The notes under the pieces: model-generated
Seen by the model: the letters and a program-made list of their open reading frames with translations, nothing else
Told to the model about the DNA's origin: nothing
Database searches by the model: none
NCBI GenBank assembly: GCA_023634235.1
Contig: JAMKCF010000028.1
Location: 2,908,001-2,972,000 of the forward strand
Source of the DNA: Pisaster brevispinus
Lineage: Eukaryota; Echinodermata; Asteroidea; Forcipulatida; Asteriidae
Length of the DNA: 64,000 nucleotides
Direction of reading: 5' to 3'
Program-made: the position numbers and the translations under genes
Shown here: positions 53,295 to 64,000 of the stretch, one piece after another
How the letters are laid out: each line of letters starts with the position of its first letter
How positions within the stretch are numbered: position 1 is the first letter of the stretch

Positions 53295-55429
53295 GTGAGT
53301 CAAGAGAATGATTGTAAATCTCTGTAATGTATTACTGTAAGGACTCCTGCAGTGTTGTAGTCCAGACCTGGAAGTCTGAGATCGAGACCAGTGACCGAAA
53401 TCTGAACATCTGAGACCCGGAACTGAGACCAGCCCTTCCCAGACCGAGACTTTTGCAGACCAAGACTGAGACCACAAAAAGGTCTCAAGATGGTCTCGAG
53501 AACAGACCTGCAGGTCTTGAGACCTTCAACACTGGACTCCTGTAAAACTGGATTTGTCATTTTTGTCTCCTGACGATGACTAGAGCAAGCTAGTCGAAAC
53601 GTTGAGACCAATTAACCAATTAAGAACTCACTCCGTGGCAGTGAGGTTAATAACGAGAAGTCCCCTCGATCTGATCCACTATTAAGCTAAAGTTGTAGTC
53701 CTGGCCGATTTCCTACCCTCCGCCCAGGTAGTAGCTAATAAGCTGGACAGATCTTTTCAGAACTAAGTAATCTCCCGAAGTAGTCTCTCAATTTTTCCGG
53801 CAGTAGAATAAAAAGCAAGACCTAGTTCTTTAAGAATAAATCTACATAGCTAGTAGATATATGTAAATGAGGCCCCCTCATTTATGAAATGTTGTTGTTG
53901 TATGTTAACCCCATTTAATCCATAGGTCTTATTCACTCATTACAAACTCTATTGCTTTGGTAACCCCTGCTGGAAAGTGGACTGTCTATGTTGACCTCTG
54001 AACTGGTTGATCCAGTGGTGGGGTTGGTGGGGCCTAGCATGCTGGCTTCTGTGCTGTTATATCCCACCTACTCCAACAGCTGTTTCTCCATCCCCTCTCC
54101 TTTCCAGGTAGGAAAAGTTACTTTGTATTTTTTTTTATCTAGTGTTCAACATTTAATAGAAGAAAATAGTGTATAGATAGAGTGGACATATTTTTTGATC
54201 AACTTTAAATTGAAGAATTGGCATACACTAACTTTGAAGTGTTTACAGTTTTTATAAATTGTTCATTATACAATTTAACAGCCTTTTGGTCAGGAGTGAA
54301 ATTATATGCGTATAAGTTCTCTTCAAACAGGAGTGTATTCTTAGGATTGTCTTTTGTTTTAGGTTTTCCTTTCGAGTTATAGGATCCATTAATTTTTACT
54401 TTACTGTACAGACTTTTATTTAACTTTGAGTATTCTAGGAGTACCTACATGTAGATATTGGTTTCATGTTTTAGCCTGTGCCCCCATTTTATTGTATACT
54501 ATAGGTTATGTAGTGTATGAGATGCATGGCAGGGTAGCCCCAGCCCTAGGTGGCCATAGGATTAGTAGTGACCACAGTAGGGTAATAACTCTATGCCCTG
54601 GGGGCCTGATTTAACATGCAGAAGGCCTGGCTCTGGCCTGTTGTTTATTTTAGTGGTTTTTATCTCTGTTAAGTTTTTCTTTGCTTGTCTTATGTCTTTC
54701 TTTATTTTAGTCTAGTGTAGATAAAGTGACCAGAGAGAGGGCGAGAACTGCTCATTCTTATTTATTATAAGAGAGGTTTATTTTTGGGTCTAACAGTAAA
54801 CCGATTAGCTGCAGTGTTAAATTACCAAGTGTTTCTTTACAATAGTAAAGTTTCTCATTATTTCTTTTATAGAGATTGTTCATTTGGGGATAAGTTTGCT
54901 TTTCATTTTTTTGTATCTTTTGTTTTAATTTATCTATCTTTTATTCTGAATTGAAGTGAGATCAACAATTAAGTGTTTACTTTTTAAACCCTTCAACTTC
55001 TTGAACCTTTATGGTTTAGTGTAATGTGATTATGGATGGACACATTTTTACAGTAATAGCTGTGAATGTATTTGGTTAGTTGTTTGTTTCTTTAATTAAT
55101 CAAAGTGCTGTTATATCCCACCAACTCCAACAGCTGTTTCTCCATTCCCTCTCCTTTCCAGCCAGAATAAAGTACAGAATAGAGCGCACCCAGCTCACAT
55201 ATACACGTGGTGTTACCGCAAACCGAATATACATTTATACCTCACCATGCAAAGCCTCAACAAGTTTATTGTTGAAATTTATTTGTTTATTTTTTTCATT
55301 TTCTCAAAAAGTTGACATTATTCAGCTGAAAGTTTCACTGGTGACTTTTATTGTTTCTTTCTTGATTTTTGCCTGTAAATCAGCACTATGTTGACCAAAA
55401 CCAAATGCACTCCTCTTGTTTCAAACCAG

Positions 55430-55636
55430 GCTGCCCAGTGCTTCGAGAAGGTACTGAAAGCCCAACCAGGTAACTATGAGACCATGAAGATTCTTGGGTC
55501 TCTCTATGTGACATCCAGTGATGAGACCAAGAGGGAGACTGCCAAGGGTCACCTCCAGAAGGTCGTCGATCAGTTCCCGGAAGATGTCGAGGCATGGATT
55601 GAGTTGGCTCAGATCTTGGAACTCACCGAAGTACCG
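55430..55636 (+). pseudogene. CTR9 exon E, unit 2
   Basis: As 50791 but with Glu (GAG) in [11 protein letters not shown]. Intact 69 codons. Confidence 0.92.
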
Positions 55637-56601
55637 GTATGTTCTTTCACATTTTTAAAAGTTGTTTTTGTCGTCTCGATCGAAGCAGTCCTGTGGCTGT
55701 ACATGGAATTGTGATCTCTCACCCAGTTACTTTGCGAGCACATGCACCCTGCTAGGGCTCGAATTTTACACTGGACAACAGACCCAAGGCCAGTAGTTTT
55801 GGTGTCGGGCCAGTAAACTTTTGGCTCGACAAGTCATGCGGTCTTGTGTTTTTTTATTTAATATTATTGAAGAATAATACCTCACTATGTAACATCTTGA
55901 CCCAAAAAGTAATATGTTCAAATGTTGACTTTGAGTCTGATAAAATACCTTTCAATTCTACTGAGTACTGACATCATGAACTATACTTAATCCCCATGAA
56001 GACAAATAAAAATCAATCCTCTCTTACATGTCAATAGCGCTTAAGTTCAAATAAATGCAGTTAACTTAAATGCACAGTAAAACTGGGTCAGGAAGGTTTT
56101 TCTTATTTTGATTCTGGTCTTGTAACAAAACATTCTGGTTCAGTAAAAATGTTGAGCCACAAGACGTGTACGTGGTCGTGTGGATTTTTCCCCCAAAGTT
56201 CAAGCTTCGCCTGCATAGATACTATGTGGAGGGAGTGCGTGCACGTGCAGTAACTCTGTGAGAGCTCATTATTCTATGTACAGTCTCTAATGAGATTGGA
56301 TACGCATTCCAGCACGTGCTCATTCTTCATAAAGCCGTTAAGCAGAAAATTCTGCTTAGCAAATTTCTTTACTTAGTAAGAGATGAGCAGGGTACCAGTG
56401 GCAACAATATAAACTTAATGGAATGTTGGTTCGTAACCTGTTTCTGCTGAGCAAGTTTTTGTGATTACAGGTTATATGAAATTGGGCCTTGGTCTGTTGA
56501 GCTGCTGGAACATTCAATGATCCGGTTAATCAGAATGTTCTGGGGGTCTAATGGATTTCGGGCTCTGTGCCAACGGAAACATTCTTCAAAGCCAAAAACA
56601 T

Positions 56602-56738
<137 letters not shown>

Positions 56739-57146
56739 TGATGGCGAAGTCCAAGTCTAGATTTTGAAAAAGCCCCAAAAGTTGGTTTTCATTTTCAAAT
56801 TTCTATTATCCAATTGCAGGAAAGAATCAAACTCATGGAGTTAAACACATCCCCCATAGTTATTGGTTATGGATTATTAATATTGGTCACTGGTTATTGG
56901 TTGTTGGTTATCGGTTATGACTCACTTCACGTAACCAGGTTTAATAGTTATACTTTTCAGTATCGAATGATAGCCAGGTTTAATTTTATCATTGACCAGT
57001 TTTAGCACATCACTAATCAGAATGAATTTGTCACTAACAAGGACGAATTTGTCATCGACAAAGCTTTATTTGTAATTAACCTGGACTAACTCGTCATTAA
57101 CCAGGATTAATTCATCATTTACCAAGTTTTATTTGTAATTATCTAG

Positions 57147-57254
57147 GATTATACGAAGGTGCAACATCTTGCTCTGCATGCATTCCACGGTACAGACAAT
57201 GAAGCAACGCAGGCGGAAAGCTGCTACCAACTCACAAGAGCCTTCCATGTACAG
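57147..57254 (+). pseudogene. CTR9 exon C, unit 3
   Basis: Same as unit 2. Confidence 0.92.
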
Positions 57255-57458
57255 GTAAGGATTCCCACCCCACTCATGGTTCTCCCCATGTACAAGCCAG
57301 CGTATTGTTTGGATTAAGTGCCAAATCAAACCCAAATACTAGGGAAAACCCCCTCTCTTTACAATTAAGTGTACTAGGTTCTTCTACACTCATTACACAA
57401 AACACTTTTTACATCCCGTCCAAAACATGAAGTGATAATGCTCAAGTGTCTTGCTTAA

Positions 57459-58211
57459 CCCTTTCAATACCGCATTGTTTGCAGGGGTCACACTGCTGTG
57501 TACCGCATTTTTTCACACAAAAAGCAAAGTGCAGTGTTCACTTTTTTCAATCTTGATTTTCTGTGTGAAGACATATTTTTGTGGAAAAACTTTGTGCATA
57601 CAATTTGTAGCTAATGAAATGATCTTTCATATGATGTCAAATTTTTATATATTATCTTCATGTCCTTTGCCACCTCGATCGGCAAGAATGGGTCGAGGCC
57701 CGCCGAGCCCATGCCCATGCCCACGGCGTTGAAGGGTTGCAGTGCTCGGTCCAGCTACCGGTATATCGTCAGGATCACTGCCATCATTGAACGTACCTTG
57801 CGACGAAACATCACGAGTTTCATCCGAATCTTCACTAGGTTCTTCTTCACATATTTTCAAGTCCAATTCATAGTCACTAATGACAAATATTTCAACCAAA
57901 ACCTACGGGTCACGAACAGCCATGATGGTGATTTTTTGTCAGGAAAACGGAAGCGTGAAATCTGGAAGTACTGCAGCACACAACGTAGTTTTTCTCGGAA
58001 AATCGTAATGGCGACCCCCTATACAATACACACCATTGGAAAGCTCAATAAACAAGCTACCCGTCTATGTAAGGGTCAACAACAGAGGGCGCCAAACAAA
58101 ATAAATACAGGGTCTCAAAGGCCGCGACTTTTTTTGTCGAGTAAACTCGACATTGGTACGGAAGCACACACGGCGCACGGTCGAGTAAACTCGACAATGG
58201 TATTGAAAGGG
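57459..58211 (-). mobile_element. piggyBac-type element, deletion derivative, unit 3
   Basis: 753 bp with inverted ends CCCTTTCAATACC and GGTATTGAAAGGG, flanked by TTAA at 57455-57458 and 58212-58215. The empty site in unit 2 reads GTCTTGCTTAAGGAATG. TTAA duplication is the hallmark of piggyBac. Near one end are two GTCGAGT-AA-ACTCGAC inverted motifs. A minus-strand 84-codon frame (57899-57645) reads ISDYELDLKICEEEPSEDSD then GPSTATLQRRG, like the acidic N-terminus of piggyBac transposases. The catalytic core is gone, so it is non-autonomous. Confidence 0.92.
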
Positions 58212-58559
58212 TTAAGGAATGTAAGCAGGTAAGGACGCAAATATCAAGACCGAGACTCAAATCAAACTCTGGGCCCAATTTCATAGAGCTGCTTAAGCAG
58301 AAAATATTGCTTAACATTTTTCTGCTTAGCAGAAATGAGCAGGATACCAGTCATGGTAGTTTGGCTGGTGATCTTATTCTGGTAAGTATCATTTTGTTGT
58401 GCTTAGCTGGTTTTTTGTGCTTAAGCAGCTCTATGAAATTGGGCCCAGATCAGAAACACCAGAGCTTGTGTCTGGTGTGGTTGACTGCTCGGCCAGGACG
58501 CGGCTGCTGAATTCTGACGGATTTATGTGGACAATAACCTTCTGCGTTCCTCTCTACAG

Positions 58560-58690
58560 TGACCACGACCAAGCTTTCCAGTACTACTACCATGCAAGCC
58601 TCCCAGTTTGCATCCACAGCTAATCGTTTTGCCGCACTTTGGTTTGGGGCAGATGTACATCCATCGGGGGGAATGTGAGAGTATGCGAAC
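58560..58690 (+). pseudogene. CTR9 exon D, unit 3, frameshifted
   Basis: Same 131-base sequence as units 1 and 2. The exon C to D distance is longer here because of the piggyBac-type insertion. Confidence 0.88.
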
Positions 58691-60825
58691 GTGAGTCAAG
58701 AGAATGATTGTAAATCTCTGTAATGTATTACTGTAAGGACTCCTGCAGTGTTGTAGTCCAGACCTGGAAGTCTGAGATCGAGACCAGTGACCGAAATCTG
58801 AACATCTGAGACCCGGAACTGAGACCAGCCCTTCCCAGACCGAGACTTTTGCAGACCAAGACTGAGACCACAAAAAGGTCTCAAGATGGTCTCGAGAACA
58901 GACCTGCAGGTCTTGAGACCTTCAACACTGGACTCCTGTAAAACTGGATTTGTCATTTTTGTCTCCTGACGATGACTAGAGCAAGCTAGTCGAAACGTTG
59001 AGACCAATTAACCAATTAAGAACTCACTCCGTGGCAGTGAGGTTAATAACGAGAAGTCCCCTCGATCTGATCCACTATTAAGCTAAAGTTGTAGTCCTGG
59101 CCGATTTCCTACCCTCCGCCCAGGTAGTAGCTAATAAGCTGGACAGATCTTTTCAGAACTAAGTAATCTCCCGAAGTAGTCTCTCAATTTTTCCGGCAGT
59201 AGAATAAAAAGCAAGACCTAGTTCTTTAAGAACAAATCTACATAGCTAGTAGATATATGTAAATGAGGCCCCCTCATTTATGAAATGTTGTTGTTGTATG
59301 TTAACCCCATTTAATCCATAGGTCTTATTCACTCATTACAAACTCTATTGTTTTGGTAACCCCTGCTGGAAAGTGGACTGTCTATGTTGACCTCTGAACT
59401 GGTTGATCCAGTGGTGGGGTTGGTGGGGCCTAGCATGCTGGCTTCTGTGCTGTTACATCCCACCTACTCCAACAGCTGTTTCTCCATCCCCTCTCCTTTC
59501 CAGGTAGGAAAAGTTACTTTGTATTTTTTTTTATCTAGTGTTCAACATTTAATAGAAGAAGATAGTGTATAGATAGAGTGGACATATTTTTTGATCAACT
59601 TTAAATTGAAGAATTGGCATACACTAACTTTGAAGTGTTTACAGTTTTTATAAATTGTTCATTATACAATTTAACAGCCTTTTGGTCAGGAGTGAAATTA
59701 TATGCGTATAAGTTCTCTTCAAACAGGAGTGTATTCTTAGGATTGTCTTTTGTTCTAGGTTTTCCTTTCGAGTTATAGGATCCATTAATTTTTACTTTAC
59801 TGTACAGACTTTTATTTAACTTTGAGTATTCTAGGAGTACCTACATGTAGATATTGGTTTCATGTTTTAGCCTGTGCCCCCATTTTATTGTATACTATAG
59901 GTTATGTAGTGTATGAGATGCATGGCAGGGTAGCCCCAGCCCTAGGTGGCCATAGGATTAGTAGTGACCACAGTAGGGTAATAACTCTATGCCCTGGGGG
60001 CCTGATTTAACATGCAGAAGGCCTGGCTCTGGCCTGTTGTTTATTTTAGTGGTTTTTATCTCTGTTAAGTTTTTCTTTGCTTGTCTTATGTCTTTCTTTA
60101 TTTTAGTCTAGTGTAGATAAAGTGACCAGAGAGAGGGCGAGAACTGCTCATTCTTATTTATTATAAGAGAGGTTTATTTTTGGGTCTAACAGTAAACCGA
60201 TTAGCTGCAGTGTTAAATTACCAAGTGTTTCTTTACAATAGTAAAGTTTCTCATTATTTCTTTTATAGAGATTGTTCATTTGGGGATAAGTTTGCTTTTC
60301 ATTTTTTTGTATCTTTTGTTTTAATTTATCTATCTTTTATTCTGAATTGAAGTGAGATCAACAATTAAGTGTTTACTTTTTAAACCCTTCAACTTCTTGA
60401 ACCTTTATGGTTTAGTGTAATGTGATTATGGATGGACACATTTTTACAGTAATAGCTGTGAATGTATTTGGTTAGTTGTTTGTTTCTTTAATTAATCAAA
60501 GTGCTGTTATATCCCACCAACTCCAACAGCTGTTTCTCCATTCCCTCTCCTTTCCAGCCAGAATAAAGTACAGAATAGAGCGCACCCAGCTCACATATAC
60601 ACGTGGTGTTACCGCAAACCGAATATACATTTATACCTCACCATGCAAAGCCTCAACAAGTTTATTGTTGAAATTTATTTGTTTATTTTTTTCATTTTCT
60701 CAAAAAGTTGACATTATTCAGCTGAAAGTTTCACTGGTGACTTTTATTGTTTCTTTCTTGATTTTTGCCTGTAAATCAGCACTATGTTGACCAAAACCAA
60801 ATGCACTCCTCTTGTTTCAAACCAG

Positions 60826-61032
60826 GCTGCCCAGTGCTTCGAGAAGGTACTGAAAGCCCAACCAGGTAACTATGAGACCATGAAGATTCTTGGGTCTCTC
60901 TATGTGACATCCAGTGATGAGACCAAGAGGGAGACTGCCAAGGGTCACCTCCAGAAGGTCGTCGATCAGTTCCCGGAAGATGTCGAGGCATGGATTGAGT
61001 TGGCTCAGATCTTGGAACTCACCGAAGTACCG
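60826..61032 (+). pseudogene. CTR9 exon E, unit 3
   Basis: Same as unit 2, with Glu before AWIEL. Confidence 0.92.
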
Positions 61033-61997
61033 GTATGTTCTTTCACATTTTTAAAAGTTGTTTTTGTCGTCTCGATCGAAGCAGTCCTGTGGCTGTACAT
61101 GGAATTGTGATCTCTCACCCAGTTACTTTGCGAGCACATGCACCCTGCTAGGGCTCGAATTTTACACTGGACAACAGACCCAAGGCCAGTAGTTTTGGTG
61201 TCGGGCCAGTAAACTTTTGGCTCGACAAGTCATGCGGTCTTGTGTTTTTTTATTTAATATTATTGAAGAATAATACCTCACTATGTAACATCTTGACCCA
61301 AAAAGTAATATGTTCAAATGTTGACTTTGAGTCTGATAAAATACCTTTCAATTCTACTGAGTACTGACATCATGAACTATACTTAATCCCCATGAAGACA
61401 AATAAAAATCAATCCTCTCTTACATGTCAATAGCGCTTAAGTTCAAATAAATGCAGTTAACTTAAATGCACAGTAAAACTGGGTCAGGAAGGTTTTTCTT
61501 ATTTTGATTCTGGTCTTGTAACAAAACATTCTGGTTCAGTAAAAATGTTGAGCCACAAGACGTGTACGTGGTCGTGTGGATTTTTCCCCCAAAGTTCAAG
61601 CTTCGCCTGCATAGATACTATGTGGAGGGAGTGCGTGCACGTGCAGTAACTCTGTGAGAGCTCATTATTCTATGTACAGTCTCTAATGAGATTGGATACG
61701 CATTCCAGCACGTGCTCATTCTTCATAAAGCCGTTAAGCAGAAAATTCTGCTTAGCAAATTTCTTTACTTAGTAAGAGATGAGCAGGGTACCAGTGGCAA
61801 CAATATAAACTTAATGGAATGTTGGTTCGTAACCTGTTTCTGCTGAGCAAGTTTTTGTGATTACAGGTTATATGAAATTGGGCCTTGGTCTGTTGAGCTG
61901 CTGGAACATTCAATGATCCGGTTAATCAGAATGTTCTGGGGGTCTAATGGATTTCGGGCTCTGTGCCAACGGAAACATTCTTCAAAGCCAAAAACAT

Positions 61998-62134
<137 letters not shown>

Positions 62135-62542
62135 TGATGGCGAAGTCCAAGTCTAGATTTTGAAAAAGCCCCAAAAGTTGGTTTTCATTTTCAAATTTCT
62201 ATTATCCAATTGCAGGAAAGAATCAAACTCATGGAGTTAAACACATCCCCCATAGTTATTGGTTATGGATTATTAATATTGGTCACTGGTTATTGGTTGT
62301 TGGTTATCGGTTATGACTCACTTCACGTAACCAGGTTTAATAGTTATACTTTTCAGTATCGAATGATAGCCAGGTTTAATTTTATCATTGACCAGTTTTA
62401 GCACATCACTAATCAGAATGAATTTGTCACTAACAAGGACGAATTTGTCATCGACAAAGCTTTATTTGTAATTAACCTGGACTAACTCGTCATTAACCAG
62501 GATTAATTCATCATTTACCAAGTTTTATTTGTAATTATCTAG

Positions 62543-62650
62543 GATTATACGAAGGTGCAACATCTTGCTCTGCATGCATTCCACGGTACAGACAATGAAG
62601 CAACGCAGGCGGAAAGCTGCTACCAACTCACAAGAGCCTTCCATGTACAG
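62543..62650 (+). pseudogene. CTR9 exon C, unit 4
   Basis: Same as units 2 and 3. Confidence 0.92.
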
Positions 62651-62854
62651 GTAAGGATTCCCACCCCACTCATGGTTCTCCCCATGTACAAGCCAGCGTA
62701 TTGTTTGGATTAAGTGCCAAATCAAACCCAAATACTAGGGAAAACCCCCTCTCTTTACAATTAAGTGTACTAGGTTCTTCTACACTCATTACACAAAACA
62801 CTTTTTACATCCCGTCCAAAACATGAAGTGATAATGCTCAAGTGTCTTGCTTAA

Positions 62855-63607
62855 CCCTTTCAATACCGCATTGTTTGCAGGGGTCACACTGCTGTGTACC
62901 GCATTTTTTCACACAAAAAGCAAAGTGCAGTGTTCACTTTTTTCAATCTTGATTTTCTGTGTGAAGACATATTTTTGTGGAAAAACTTTGTGCATACAAT
63001 TTGTAGCTAATGAAATGATCTTTCATATGATGTCAAATTTTTATATATTATCTTCATGTCCTTTGCCACCTCGATCGGCAAGAATGGGTCGAGGCCCGCC
63101 GAGCCCATGCCCATGCCCACGGCGTTGAAGGGTTGCAGTGCTCGGTCCAGCTACCGGTATATCGTCAGGATCACTGCCATCATTGAACGTACCTTGCGAC
63201 GAAACATCACGAGTTTCATCCGAATCTTCACTAGGTTCTTCTTCACATATTTTCAAGTCCAATTCATAGTCACTAATGACAAATATTTCAACCAAAACCT
63301 ACGGGTCACGAACAGCCATGATGGTGATTTTTTGTCAGGAAAACGGAAGCGTGAAATCTGGAAGTACTGCAGCACACAACGTAGTTTTTCTCGGAAAATC
63401 GTAATGGCGACCCCCTATACAATACACACCATTGGAAAGCTCAATAAACAAGCTACCCGTCTATGTAAGGGTCAACAACAGAGGGCGCCAAACAAAATAA
63501 ATACAGGGTCTCAAAGGCCGCGACTTTTTTTGTCGAGTAAACTCGACATTGGTACGGAAGCACACACGGCGCACGGTCGAGTAAACTCGACAATGGTATT
63601 GAAAGGG
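62855..63607 (-). mobile_element. piggyBac-type element, unit 4
   Basis: Same 753 bp element at the same site, with TTAA at 62851-62854 and 63608-63611. Its presence in units 3 and 4 but not 1 and 2 shows it was copied with the unit. Confidence 0.92.
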
Positions 63608-63955
63608 TTAAGGAATGTAAGCAGGTAAGGACGCAAATATCAAGACCGAGACTCAAATCAAACTCTGGGCCCAATTTCATAGAGCTGCTTAAGCAGAAAA
63701 TATTGCTTAACATTTTTCTGCTTAGCAGAAATGAGCAGGATACCAGTCATGGTAGTTTGGCTGGTGATCTTATTCTGGTAAGTATCATTTTGTTGTGCTT
63801 AGCTGGTTTTTTGTGCTTAAGCAGCTCTATGAAATTGGGCCCAGATCAGAAACACCAGAGCTTGTGTCTGGTGTGGTTGACTGCTCGGCCAGGACGCGGC
63901 TGCTGAATTCTGACGGATTTATGTGGACAATAACCTTCTGCGTTCCTCTCTACAG

Positions 63956-64000
63956 TGACCACGACCAAGCTTTCCAGTACTACTACCATGCAAGCCTCCC
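63956..64000 (+). pseudogene. CTR9 exon D, unit 4, cut by the window end
   Basis: First 45 bases of the frameshifted exon, identical to the other units. Confidence 0.85.

Noticed and set aside
57660..58232. 190-codon + strand frame (repeated at 63056-63628)
   Set aside because: Antisense to the transposase-like remnant and runs across the piggyBac end into host DNA; no motif recognised.

Overview
This is eukaryotic (animal) DNA: genes are split by GT-AG introns, intergenic DNA is AT-rich, and most of the window is transposon-derived. The repeat content (short GGGCCCAATTTCATAG-ended MITEs, a tRNA-Leu-type SINE, Penelope-like and REL-endonuclease LINE relics) suggests a marine invertebrate deuterostome, probably an echinoderm. 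That assignment is inference. No bacterial operon, CRISPR array or intact protein-coding gene is visible.

Layout. 1-3345: a satellite of ~188 bp monomers. 3.3-9.6 kb: non-coding DNA with a possible LTR-element 5' end, tRNA-derived SINEs, an ~80 bp tandem repeat, several MITEs and long G and C runs. 9.6-15.6 kb: six + strand exons of a decayed copy of the RNA helicase gene DDX54, without its ATP-binding and DEAD core and with two frameshifts. 15.9-18.5 kb: 3' end of a CR1/L2-type LINE, then a dead minus-strand REL-endonuclease LINE. 19.1 kb: an isolated fragment resembling the CTR9 C-terminus. 19.7-22.6 kb and 34.8-38.8 kb: two copies of a segmental duplication carrying the last exon of an unidentified gene, a Penelope-like C-terminal relic and large foldback elements. 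22.7-23.1 kb: an internally deleted LINE ORF. 25.6-31.9 kb: a candidate first exon behind a cluster of CRE motifs, followed by eight tandem copies of a 134/135 bp exon-like unit. 32.1-34.3 kb: a 12 bp minisatellite of ~182 copies. 41.1 kb: a THAP-type first exon. 42.6-43.6 kb: a minus-strand ORF split by a 345 bp MITE with a 5 bp target duplication. 45.2-64.0 kb: exons of CTR9 (PAF1-complex TPR protein) in a tandem array of 4.6-5.8 kb units that runs off the window end.

The recognisable genes would act in nuclear RNA metabolism (DDX54: ribosome biogenesis and transcription co-regulation; CTR9: RNA polymerase II elongation), but both are broken here. I read the window as a repeat-rich segment collecting partial, unprocessed gene duplicates. 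The strongest observations are the CTR9 array, whose units differ by two insertions that order their history (one a piggyBac-type element at TTAA), and the phase-matched exon array at 25.8-31.4 kb.
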